From Microglena sp. YARC (taxonomy: Eukaryota; Chlorophyta; Chlorophyceae; Chlamydomonadales; Chlamydomonadaceae), in NCBI GenBank assembly GCA_022414725.1, contig JAJSRW010002112.1:1-64000 (forward strand): DNA of 64,000 bases, given 5' to 3'. A program made the translations under genes and the position numbers. Under the pieces are notes generated by a model that searched no databases, was not told where the DNA came from, and worked only from the letters and a program-made list of their open reading frames with translations. Below, piece by piece: positions 55,540 to 64,000 of this stretch; position 1 is the first letter of the stretch, and each line of letters starts with the position of its first letter.

Positions 55540-56290
55540 CTCCGCCACCTGAGTGACCAGATTGCCTCGCCTTTATAACAGAAGGAAGATGAAGACGAGG
55601 AGGAGGAATCTGAGTTAGATTCATACAGCCCCAACTAGACTACATGACGAACTCATCAGGGGTTGGGGTCGGGAGTTAGGTGTGTTGCTCTGACCAATCC
55701 TGAGTTCCTGGCCCACTTGACTGACCAGCTTGCCTCGCCTGTATTACATGAGTGAGATGAAGATGAAAATGAGGAATCTGAGCCAGATTTCAGCCCACCC
55801 CACCCCACCCCACCCCAGCCTACCTCAGCCCACCCCAGCCCAGCCCAGTCCCAACCCACCAGACTGCGGGACGAAGTCATCAGTGGGACAGAGGGCGACC
55901 TTGCGCAGGATCTTGAGTCCCCCACCCCTGCCCACCTTGCCCCCCCCCCCCCCCACACCACACCACCACCACCACCACCACCTCCACGGCTCCCCCACCT
56001 GACTGACCAGTTTGCCTCGCCTGATTATGATGGGAAGAAGATGAAGATGAGAAGAAGGATTCTGAGTCAGATTCCGATAGCTCCAGGCCACCAGACTGCG
56101 GGACAAAGTCATCAGTGGCACAAGAGGAGGACCTTGCGCAAGATCTTGAATCCACCCCCCCTTCAGTCCTCTCACCCCTGTCCACCTCGCCCCCCATACC
56201 CCACCCCCCCACCCCACCCGCACCTCCACCTCCACCCCCACCCCACCCTCACGGCTCCCCCACCTGTCTGACCAGTTTGCCTCGCCTTTA
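55255..56290 (+). repeat. Acceptor-side array: copies of acceptor plus gene 3 exon d 5' part
   Basis: Three to four units of about 230-280 bp. Each has TTGCCTCGCCT(T/G)TATTACAG-like acceptor text, GAAGATGAAGATGA, GGAATCTGAGTCAGATT, then a Pro/Ser part (CATCAGTGGCACAAGAGG) and a C-rich tract. The acceptor AG is lost in some units (ATTACATGAG, ATTATGATGG). A (CA)n microsatellite lies at about 55430-55538. Confidence 0.8.
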
Positions 56291-56296
56291 TTACAG

Positions 56297-56646
56297 GAGA
56301 AAGATGAAGATGAGGTGAAGGAATCTGAGTCAGATTCGGACAGCTCCAACCCACCAGGCTACGGGACGAAAGCATCAGTGGCACAGGAGGGCGACCTTGC
56401 ACAAGATCTTGAATCTACCACCCCTCAAGACCTCTCAGCCCCGCCCCCCTCGCGCCCCACCCCCCCCCACGGCTCCCCACCCCAAAATTTCCAGCCAGCC
56501 AGCCAGGGCTGAGCTCACGGCCCCATTGGCAGACGTGTCGTCACAATTGGATGAGGCGACTGGAGGTGGCTTGGCTCCGGTGAAGATGGTGAAGTTACGG
56601 CGCAAGAGTATGTTCAGCAAGAAGCATTCGAAGGGAAGCACATCAG
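56297..56646 (+). CDS. Gene 3 exon d, with a frame break in a C-run
   Basis: Plus-strand exon, acceptor TTATTACAG|GAG and donor ACATCAG|GTGGGA. It enters in phase 0: EKDEDEVKESESDSDSSN, then SVAQEGDLAQDLESTTPQ, an acidic disordered start. The second half reads ELTAPLADVSSQLDEATG, GLAPVKMVKLRRKSMFSK, KHSKGSTS in another frame. A one-base change in the C-runs at about 56450-56475, or a small intron there, would join them. The exit phase (one G) fits exon e. Length modulo 3 is off by one, as a single indel would give. Confidence 0.6.
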
Positions 56647-57279
56647 GTGGGATCCGGCAGACTATTATATGCATTCACACATCAACATAAGCTGTTAGGT
56701 CCATTTCCGTCTGTCCAATTGCATCTCGTGTAAAGATGGTGAAGATTGGTGAAGTTACGTTCGCAAGAGGTATGTTCAGCAAGAAGCATTCCAGGGGAAG
56801 CACATCAGGTGGAATCCGGCTATTATATTCATTTACATATTTGTATAGGCTGTTATTTGCATATGCTATTAGATGCATAGGCTTTTAGATGCATGTGCAG
56901 CAAGAAGCATTCCGAGGGAAACACATCAGGTGGGATCCGTCTATTGTATGCATTAACGTCAGGGGGGATCCGATAGGCTGCAAAATGCATTCACATACTA
57001 ACATAGGCTATTAGGTCCATTATCGTCTGTCCCATAGCATCTCCTGTAAAGATGGTGAAGATTGTGAAGTTGGGCAGAAGAGCATGTTCAGCGAGAGGCA
57101 TTCCAAGGGAGGCACACCCGGTGAGATCCGGCTGTTATATGCATTCACATCAGGTGTGATCCGGCAGGCTGGTATTCGCTTTTACATATTAACATAGGCC
57201 ATAATAAGCACGTAAAAAAAAAAAAAAAAAGGAAATTTGAACATCCAAGAATTGCCACAGAATGACCTATAAGGGCGTG

Positions 57280-57456
57280 CCTACGTATGCGATGGACGGG
57301 CTTACATCACACGTAGAGTCCAGTTACCATTCCGGTCGACGACCCTCCGGGTGGGCCCAGATGACCTCGTTGAGGTTCGAACCAGGGACCTGATAGGACC
57401 CCGCATCTGCTTCGTCCGGCCCGGAATCGCTCTACGATAGAGCCATCCCACAAGCA
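57280..57456 (-). mobile_element. tRNA-like repeat (possible SINE, family 2)
   Basis: On the minus strand, GATGGCTCTATCGTAGAGCG resembles a D-arm (box A) and CTGGTTCGAACCTCAACG contains a perfect GGTTCGAACC box B. Spacing is longer than in a normal tRNA. It is preceded by an A-run at 57212-57230. No clear target duplication, so this is a retro-element or tRNA pseudogene. Confidence 0.55.
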
Positions 57457-57551
57457 TGTATGTATGTCGGCTGGCGATAGGCTGTTATATGCATTTACAT
57501 ATTAACATAGGCTATTAGATGCATGTATGATGCATGATCTTTTCCCAGTCT

Positions 57552-57715
57552 GGAGGGCGGTATGGTCCAGACCCGGTCATTAAGGCTTCGGTGACCGGAG
57601 TTCAAGCCCCGCTGCCGGAAGACGGCGGGTGGTTTCTCGAGTCCGACTTTAGGGCGGTGTTGTTTCACTGCTAGGACATGAGCCCCTTGTAATCTTTCTT
57701 TTTCTTTCATGTATG
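57552..57715 (+). mobile_element. tRNA-like repeat (possible SINE, family 3)
   Basis: Plus strand: GGGCGGTATGGTCCAGACCC, then CCGGTCATTAAGGCTTCGG, TGACCGGAGTTCAAGCCCCG. The segment has box A- and box B-like parts and a strong CCGGTCA/TGACCGG stem in the anticodon-arm position. The body ends in a CTTTCTTTTTCTTTC tract, a possible RNA polymerase III stop. Confidence 0.55.
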
Positions 57716-57965
57716 TATGTCCCATTGCATCTCCCGTGAAGATTGTGAAGTTGGAACAAAAGAGCATGTTCAGCAAGAAGCATTTCAAGGGAAACACAAC
57801 AGGTGTGATCTGGCTGTTATACGCATTTACATATTAACATAGGCTATTAGGTTCAGTTACATCTGTCCCATTGCATCTCTCGTGAAGATTGTGAAGTTGG
57901 GACAAAAGAGCATGTTCAGCAAGAAGCATTCCAAGGGAAACACATCAGGTGGGATCCGGCTATTA

Positions 57966-60913
57966 TATACATGTACATATTTGCATTTGCATTTTTGCAT
58001 TTGCATTTGCATATTTGCAATTGCATATTTGCATTTACATATTTGCATTTGCATATTTGCATTCACATATTTGCATTTACATATTTGCATTTGCATATTT
58101 GCATTTACATATTTGCATTTGCATATTTGCATTTACATATTTGCATTTGCATGTTTGCATTTACATATTTGCATTTGCATAATTGCATTTACATATTTGC
58201 ATTTGCATATTTACATTTACATATTTGCATTTGCATGTTTGCATTTACATAATTGCATTTGCATATTTGCATTTACATATTTGCATTTACATATTCGCAT
58301 TTACACATTTGCATTTGCATATTTGCATTTACATATTTGCATTTGCATATTTGCATTTGCATATTTGCATTTACATATTTGCATTTGCATTTTTGCATTT
58401 ACAAATTTGCATTTGCATATTTGCATTTACATATTTGCATTTACATATTTGCATTTACATATTTGCATTTGCATATTTGCATTAACATATTTGCATTGGC
58501 ATATTTGCATTTACATATTTGCATTTGCATATTTGCATTTGCATATTTGCATTTGCATATTTGCATTTGCATATTTGCATTTACATATTTGCATTTGCAT
58601 ATTTGCATTTACATATTTGCATTTACATATTTGCATTGGCATATTTGCATTTACATATTTGCATTTACATATTTGCATTTACATATTTGCATTTGCATAT
58701 TTGCATTTACATATTTGCATTTGCATATTTGCATTTGCATATTGCATGCATTTTGCATATTTGCATTTACATATTTGCATTTGCATATTTGCATTTACAT
58801 ATTTGCATTTACATATTTGCATTTGCTTATGCATTTACATTTTGCATTTTGCATATTTGCATTTGCATATTTGCATTTACATATTTGCATTTGCATATTT
58901 GCATTTCATATTTGCATTTGCATATTTGCATTTACATATTTGCATTTGCATATTTGCATTTACATATTTGCATTTGCATATTTGCATTTACATATTTGCA
59001 TTTGCATATTTGCATTTACATATTTGCATTTACATATTTGCATTTACATATTTGCATTTTGCATATTTGCATTTGCATTTGCATATTTGCATTTACATAT
59101 TTGCATTTGCATATTTTGCATTTGCATATTTGCATTTACATATTTGCATTTGCATATTTGCATTTACATATTTGCATTTGCATTTGCATATTTGCATTTG
59201 CATATTTGCATTTACATATTTGCATTTGCATATTTGCATTTACATATTTGCATTTGCATATTTGCATTTACATATTTTGCATTTGCATTTACATATTTGC
59301 ATATTTGCATTACATATTTGCATTTGCATTTGCATTTACATATTTGCATTTACATATTTGCATTTACATATTTGCATTTACATATTTGCATTTACATATT
59401 TGCATTTGCATATTTGCATTTGCATATTTGCATTTACATATTTGCATTTGCATATTTGCATTTACATATTTGCATTTGCATATTTGCATTTATTGCATAC
59501 ATATTTGCATTTGCATATTTGCATTTACATATTTGCATTTGCATATTTGCATTTACATATTTGCATTTGCATTTGCATATTTGCATTTACATATTTGCAT
59601 TTACATATTTGCATTTACATATTTGCATTTGCATATTTGCATTTACATATTTGCATTTGCATATTTGCATTTGCATTTTTGCATTTACATATTTGCATTT
59701 GTATATTTGCATTTACATATTTGCATTTGCATATTTGCATTTACATATTTGCATATGCATATTTGCATTTGCATATTTGCATTTACATATTTGCATTTAC
59801 ATATTTGCATTTGCATATTTGCATTTGCATATTTGCATTTGCATATTTGCATTTACATATTTGCATTTGAATATATGCATTTACATATTTGCATTTGCAT
59901 ATTTGCATTTGCATATTTGCATTTGCATATTTGCATTTACATATTTGCATTTACATTTTTGCATTAACATATTTGCATTTGCATATTTGCATTTGCATAT
60001 TTGCATTTGCATATTTGCATTTGCATATTTGCATTTGCATATTTGCATTTGCATATTTGCATTTACATATTTGCATTTGCATATTTGCATTTACATATTT
60101 GCATTTGCATATTTGCATTTACATATTTGCATTTGCATATTTGCATTTATATATTTGCATTTGCATATTTGCATTTGCATATTTGCATTTACATATTTGC
60201 ATTTGCATATTTGCATTTACATATTTGCATTTGCATATTTGCATTTACATTTTTGCATTTACATATTTGCATTTACATATTTGCATTTACATATTTGCAT
60301 TTGCATATTTGCATTTACATATTTGCATTTACATATTTGCATTTGCATATTTGCATTTGCATTTGCATATTTGCATTTACATATTTGCATTTGCATATTT
60401 GCATTTACATATTTGCATTTGCATATTTGCATTTGCATTTGCATATTTGCATTTGCATATTTGCATTTACATATTTGCATTTGCATATTTGCATTTACAT
60501 ATTTGCATTTGCATATTTGCATTTACATATTTGCATTTGCATATTTGCATTTGCATATTTGCATTTACATATTTGCATTTGCATATTTGCATTTACATAT
60601 TTGCATTTGCATATTTGCATTTACATATTTGCATTTGCATAATTGCATTTGCATATTTGCATTTACATTTTTGCATTTACATATTTGCATTTGCATATTT
60701 TCATTAACATATTTGCATTTGCATATTTTCATTAACATATTTGCATTTGCATATTTGCATTTACATATTTGCATTTGCATACTTGCATTTACATATTTGC
60801 ATTTGCATATTTGCATTTACATATTTGCATGTGCATATTTGCATTTACATATTTGCATTTGCATATTTGCATTTACATATTTGCATTTGCATATTTGCAT
60901 TTGCATATTTGCA
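57966..60913. repeat. 14-bp microsatellite array (catatttgcattta/g), 2.9 kb
   Basis: About 210 units of CATATTTGCATTTA and CATATTTGCATTTG in irregular alternation, with rare variants. It is open in all plus-strand frames and yields up to 893 codons of LHLHICIYIFAF-like text, which I treat as an artefact. Every unit contains ATTTGCAT. Confidence 0.97.
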
Positions 60914-61498
60914 TTCTACATCGCCCGGACTTAGTATTTAGTCTTCGTATTTAGTATTTATTATAAGTTGCATTAGTATTAGTATTTGGCGTTTTATAAA
61001 ATATGAGGCCCTGTCAGGTCTAACCATACACCACATATTCCACTGCTCGCGCCACTGGCAAGTCCAGTTCACGCCGTCTCAAGGTTAGCTATCCACCATC
61101 TGTTCCACTCGCCCCACCACAGGCACGTCCCTCTTTCCCGTCACATTACCTCCTTTACCTCTCTCCCTCGCCGGTATTTGACTTCATATAAAATATGAAA
61201 CCTGATCAGACCTAACCATCCACCACCTACCCAAACACAGCCTAGCAGCTGCTGCTCATAACTGAGATGGAAAACACGGTGAGATGTGAATGTCACCACC
61301 AACACCACAACTCCACCACAACACCACACCACCAACACCATGACCACAACACCACCACTACCACACCACCACAACACAGGCAAGCCCGTGCCACGTCCCA
61401 CCACCGTGACGACGCACAGCAAGAATTAAACATATTGAACCCTACACCCTTCCATGCCTAACTTCATATGCACCATCTTTTCTACCCCATGCCCACAG
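60914..61498 (+). repeat. Acceptor-side region of gene 3 exon e with three partial copies
   Basis: ACTGGCAAGTCCAGTTCACG (near 61054), CCACAGGCACGTCCCTCTTT (near 61118) and CAACACAG|GCAAGCCCGTGCC (near 61380) copy the acceptor and first bases of exon e (CCCACAG|GCAAGACCAAGTC). CCACCA-rich DNA lies between. The first 100 bases are AT-rich and unique. Confidence 0.7.
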
Positions 61499-61612
61499 GC
61501 AAGACCAAGTCACGGCCTGCTTTATCGGCACGTTACCTCCGACACACAGCTCTCTCCCTAGCGCGCAGTCGTCGCATGGATTCAGAATCTCTAGAAGCAC
61601 TGGAGTCCCCAG
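61499..61612 (+). CDS. Gene 3 exon e
   Basis: Plus-strand exon, 114 nt, acceptor GCCCACAG|GCAAG and donor TCCCCAG|GTAGGG. GC completes Gly from exon d. It reads KTKSRPALSARYLRHTA, LSLARSRRMDSESLEAL, ESP, then leaves one G for exon f. Basic and Ser-rich. It is non-repetitive and the phases match on both sides. Confidence 0.68.
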
Positions 61613-61779
61613 GTAGGGTTGTGAAATATATATTTTCACGTTTCGTTTTCACATTTTCACATTTTCTCATTTCATTTTCACAATATATATGTAGTACGGT
61701 GCGTGTCTGTGCTTTTTACGGTTTCACCTCCTTTTTACTGCATGCTTTTTACCCTACACTTAATACATTTGTGGCAGGC

Positions 61780-62075
61780 ACCCCCTTCTAGGGAGCGGGA
61801 TCCCCCAGGGTCACCCCATTGTCCATTTGGCCGATAGTCGGACCGTCAGATCAGACAGTCAGACAGTCAGGCCGACAGTCCGACCGTCCGATAAGCCTGT
61901 CAGTCAGACCGGCAGTCTGATAATCTGACAGTCCGATCACAACTAACCCTTGCTCTAACTGGCCCCTGGCCCTATCGCAAACCCTGGCTTCGGTCTGCTG
62001 CACTCTATTCCGGGGCCACCTGTCGCTCCAATAGCCAACACTGTCCGCCAATATCCAGCGTCGCTTGCAACGCGC
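61780..62075 (-). repeat. Family X repeat with (GACAGTCNGAC)n insert
   Basis: TTCTAGGGAGCGGGATCCCC and CCATTGTCCATTTGGCCGA match the family. An inner GTCAGACAGTCAGGCCGACA-type tandem stretch (61840-61950) replaces the (CATC)n stretch of the 43-kb copy. It ends near CAGCGTCGCTTGCAACGCG. Confidence 0.6.
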
Positions 62076-62162
62076 CTAGGACTTTGTCATTTTTCAATTC
62101 CACAACCAACAGTTCTAGGGTTGTGGAGCCCCCCTATCTCACCTAGAGGATGAGGTCCCATC

Positions 62163-62456
62163 CAAGGTGCTTCCAAGCGCGAAACTGTGCGAAACGCGCA
62201 GTGGGGCTCAAAAAGGCAGTGCGCCAGCGCGCAAAGCGCGCGCTTGGAAGTACCCTGGTTTGAATCCCTCCAGGTTGCCTTAGTGCTTGCGGTAGCTGTC
62301 AACCAGGGTACTTCCAAGCGCTCGCTTTTGCGCGCTGGCGCGCTGTCTTTTTGAGCCCCACTGCGCGTTTCGCGCGGTATTTTGCAATCCCTTATGGGCG
62401 CAGCAAGCAATTTTTTGCGCTTTTTGCACTACAATTTGGTCAAGGGAAGTACTCTG
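62163..62456. mobile_element. Composite of two family B hAT-like units flanked by 14-bp direct repeats
   Basis: Left unit (62163 to about 62259) runs CAAGGTGCTTCCAAGCGC to GCTTGGAAGTACCCTG. Right unit (about 62304-62456) runs CAGGGTACTTCCAAGCGC to GGGAAGTACTCTG. The units are head-to-tail inverted around 44 bp of other DNA. The whole is flanked by perfect GATGAGGTCCCATC repeats (62149-62162 and 62457-62470). Confidence 0.75.
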
Positions 62457-62501
62457 GATGAGGTCCCATCAAAGGCCACATACAGGGATTTGTTTTCAGT
62501 T

Positions 62502-62712
62502 AGCCCCTTTCAGTGATATACAATGGTCTAGTGGTAGACCAGATCGCTTGAGGATGAAGAGTCGGGGGTTCGACTCCCCCTTTGGTCGCTCTTGGCGTTG
62601 CAGGTCGTTGTCAACCACAATAGTAGCTTGTCCAGTTGAGGTAGGAGACCACTCCCCACCCGCGTACGACGGGCTCCCTTAACACCACGCCGCACCAGGC
62701 GTTATCATTACC
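62502..62712 (+). mobile_element. tRNA-derived SINE, 211 bp
   Basis: The head has CAATGGTCTAGTGGTAGACC (box A) and GGGGGTTCGACTCCCCC (perfect T-arm with box B). The acceptor stem does not pair, so this is not a working tRNA. The body (GCTCTTGGCGTTGCAGGTCG through CGCACCAGGCGTTATCATTA) matches the copies at 53821-54036 and near 16.48 kb. It is flanked by perfect 11-bp repeats TGTTTTCAGTT (62491-62501 and 62713-62723). Confidence 0.88.
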
Positions 62713-62779
62713 TGTTTTCAGTTCAGAAAGTGGTTTTTGTATAGCTGTATGGGTTTAGGCATCCTCCAGGGAAAGCATC

Positions 62780-62905
62780 CTTAAAGCTTGTTAGGGCTAT
62801 TTCGGGCCATAGAGATTGGTTCTTTATAGCGGCAATTTGGGCCAAAACAGGGTCAACAGTAGTGAAAGCTATATATAGCAGGAAAAAAATCTCTGGGCAC
62901 GAACT
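62780..62905 (-). repeat. Family Y repeat copy
   Basis: GGCAATTTGGGCCAAAACAG then GGTCAACAGTAGTGAAAGC resembles the inverted form of 28200-28235. Confidence 0.45.
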
Positions 62906-63014
62906 GTTAGGGACGGGAACAAACTGCACACACACTGACATGAGCTGATGCGTAAAAACAAATGGATATATACTTATATGCACACATGTCATATATGATC
63001 AAGTAGGACTGAAT

Positions 63015-63172
63015 ATATACATAAAAATATATATACATATACATATATATATAGATATATAGAGAGAGAGAGATAGATAGATATACATATATATAGATAC
63101 AAATACATATACATATACATATACATATAGATATAGATATAGATAGATATACATATATATATAGATATTGAC
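63015..63172. repeat. TATA/CATA and GATA microsatellites
   Basis: ATATACATATATATAGAT-type repeats with a GAGAGAGAGATAGATAG segment. Confidence 0.92.
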
Positions 63173-63175
63173 TTA

Positions 63176-63280
63176 AGGTGAGTGCGATAACATACAATAT
63201 CATACAAATTGCATCATATAATGGTAACTTTAGCCTCGTCAGACTGCCTGTATCATATGATATCATATTGTCGTTCCCTA
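63176..63280. mobile_element. hAT-like MITE, family A, 5'-truncated
   Basis: Interior AATGGTAACTTTAGCCTCGT then CAGACTGCC, and right end ATATCATATTGTCGTTCCCTA, match 41950-42048. The left end is missing. Confidence 0.65.
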
Positions 63281-63470
63281 CATACTGTGTACTTAGGGCG
63301 CTGCACTTCTTACTATGTACTTCTTCCTCGGTAGTTATTATGCTGTACTTTCCACTCCGTACTCCTTACTCTGTTCCTCTGACATGTTTTGTCTAAAACA
63401 AATGTGTACTTTTTTGTAATTTGTGTAAAACAAATGAAATTTTATAAAAACAATTCTAAATCTGTTGCAG

Positions 63471-63586
63471 ATTTGTTGTCTTCAAAAAAACTACTTCCAG
63501 GTTCTGTGGTAACCCTAAGGGATGCGGTATACCTTCCAATGGATGCGACCCCATCACAAGCCACTGACCAGCAACCCGTCAAATGA
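63471..63586 (+). CDS. Gene 3 exon f (possible last exon; weakly BAH-like)
   Basis: Plus-strand exon with acceptor CTGTTGCAG|ATTTG. AT completes Asp from exon e. It reads LLSSKKLLPGSVVTLRDA, VYLPMDATPSQATDQQPVK and a TGA at 63584-63586. The G-x-VVTLRDAVYLP text resembles the start of a BAH domain (GDxVYLPP) as in DNMT1-type cytosine methyltransferases; this is a weak inference from one short motif. If the gene continues, a donor must lie before the TGA; the candidates (GTTCTG, GTATAC, GTCAAA) are all poor. Confidence 0.55.
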
Positions 63587-63867
63587 TCAAGATATTTCTA
63601 GACTGTTGGCGAATGAATGCTTGGATCTGACAAATCCCTGTCCCTTACACACACTCAGCTCCCCACCACCAACCCACCCACCACACAAATCACCACCACT
63701 CACAAACACACACACTCAGCCCCCTCTCCCCCCCCCCCCCCCCCCCCCCCTCATCAACCCACCCACACAAAAATCACCACCACCCAATAACACACACACA
63801 CACACTCCGACCCCCCCCCATCAACCCACCCACAACACAAATAATCATTACACACACACTCACTCAG
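63587..63867 (+). repeat. C/A-rich tract with repeated CACTCAG acceptor-like units
   Basis: ACACACTCAG recurs near 63650 and 63711 and as CACTCACTCAG at 63857-63867, separated by CACCAACCCACC and poly-C (63730-63750). The layout is that of the acceptor-side arrays in front of other exons. Confidence 0.6.
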
Positions 63868-64000
63868 ACGTGGCGTCAACCGCAGCTGACAGCTTTGCAG
63901 TCTCCCCGGCTGAGCCCTCCTCCTCCTCCCCCCCCTCGGACAAGCCCTCCTCCCTTCCTACCGCTCCGCAACTGCCACAGCCCACCCCCCAAGCCCAGAT
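63868..64000 (+). CDS. Candidate next exon of gene 3, Ser/Pro-rich, cut by window edge
   Basis: After CACTCACTCAG an open frame reads (AC)VASTAADSFAVSPAEPS, then Ser/Pro/Asp-Lys text, to the window end. Preceding acceptor-side repeats support a real splice acceptor. Which upstream donor it joins is unclear. Confidence 0.4.

Larger units (their letters stand above)
56647..57965 (+). repeat. Donor-side array: five copies of gene 3 exon d 3' part plus donor, mixed with tRNA-like repeats
   Basis: Copies near 56735-56830, 56890-56950, 57045-57130, 57725-57805 and 57880-57960. Each has GTGAAGATTGTGAAGTTGGG, ACAAAAGAGCATGTTCAGCA, AGAAGCATTCCAAGGGAAAC, then ACATCAG|GTGGGATCCGGC, and a spacer with TTATATGCATTTACATATTA. 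That spacer is the likely seed of the 14-bp array that follows. Confidence 0.87.
61613..63470. other. Gene 3 intron e-f
   Basis: The one intron of gene 3 without an evident exon-end array. It holds ATTTTCAC repeats (61630-61690), repeat X, the composite family B element, a SINE, a repeat Y copy, TATA-type microsatellites and a family A MITE. Confidence 0.55.

Noticed and set aside
57882..60934. Open frames of 662 and 893 codons (LHLHICIYIFAF text)
   Set aside because: Pure translation of the 14-bp microsatellite; all plus-strand frames are open.
62520..62595. Functional tRNA gene
   Set aside because: D-arm and T-arm are good, but the acceptor stem does not pair. The same sequence recurs with a common body and target duplications, so it is a SINE head.

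Overview
This is nuclear eukaryotic DNA with no bacterial or phage gene layout. It has short exons (79-350 nt, plus one long first exon) joined by GT-AG introns of about 1-18 kb. Those introns are filled almost entirely with tandem arrays. Interstitial TTTAGGG telomere-type repeats, the sequence of the recovered recombinase exons, and TGTAA motifs after stop codons all point to a green alga (Chlorophyta). A Dunaliella-like chlorophycean is my best guess, but that is inference. Most long open frames in the window are low-complexity repeat artefacts. The real coding sequence is small and was found by joining exons whose splice phases agree. // Gene 1 (minus strand, about 35.5 kb down past the left edge) has eight exons: 35496-34093, 30861-30731, 26518-26395, 20398-20304, 17415-17232, 15966-15786, 12935-12777 and 217-96. 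It encodes an Ala/Pro/Ser-rich N-terminus, a core-binding-like helical region and a tyrosine-recombinase (phage-integrase-like) catalytic domain. Box I Arg (PDRQRTLREL), the KTG lysine and the box II HxxR (NPHLIRD) are visible. The GHS and Tyr part lies beyond position 1. One extra A in the last visible exon and one phase conflict suggest decay or assembly error. Gene 2 (minus strand) shows two exons, 38232-38040 and 36582-36406, ending in a stop; its family is not recognised. Gene 3 (plus strand, about 45.2 kb to the right edge) shows at least six phase-compatible exons: 45214-45292, 46695-46777, 51368-51545, 56297-56646, 61499-61612 and 63471-63586. It is not confidently assigned; the last exon weakly resembles the start of a BAH domain as in DNMT1-type proteins. 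// The striking feature is how the introns are built. In nearly every intron of all three genes, on both strands, two kinds of array occur. The 3' end of the upstream exon plus its GT donor is repeated just inside the intron's 5' end. The acceptor AG plus the 5' end of the downstream exon is repeated at the intron's 3' end. The exon at 12935-12777 is the extreme case: its 3' part plus donor is repeated about 70 times over 10.8 kb on one side, and its acceptor plus 5' part about 25 times at 103 bp on the other. Donor-side arrays are G/T-rich on the sense strand and acceptor-side arrays are C/A-rich, whichever strand the gene uses. This splice-site-anchored exon-end amplification is the candidate undescribed phenomenon here. 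// Other content: a tRNA-derived SINE with perfect target-site duplications (62502-62712, 53821-54036, plus a fragment near 16.48 kb), two further tRNA-like repeats near 57.3-57.7 kb, two hAT-like MITE families, a GC-rich dispersed repeat, interstitial telomere repeats, and many micro- and minisatellites. The largest microsatellite block is a 2.9-kb 14-bp array at 58-60.9 kb.
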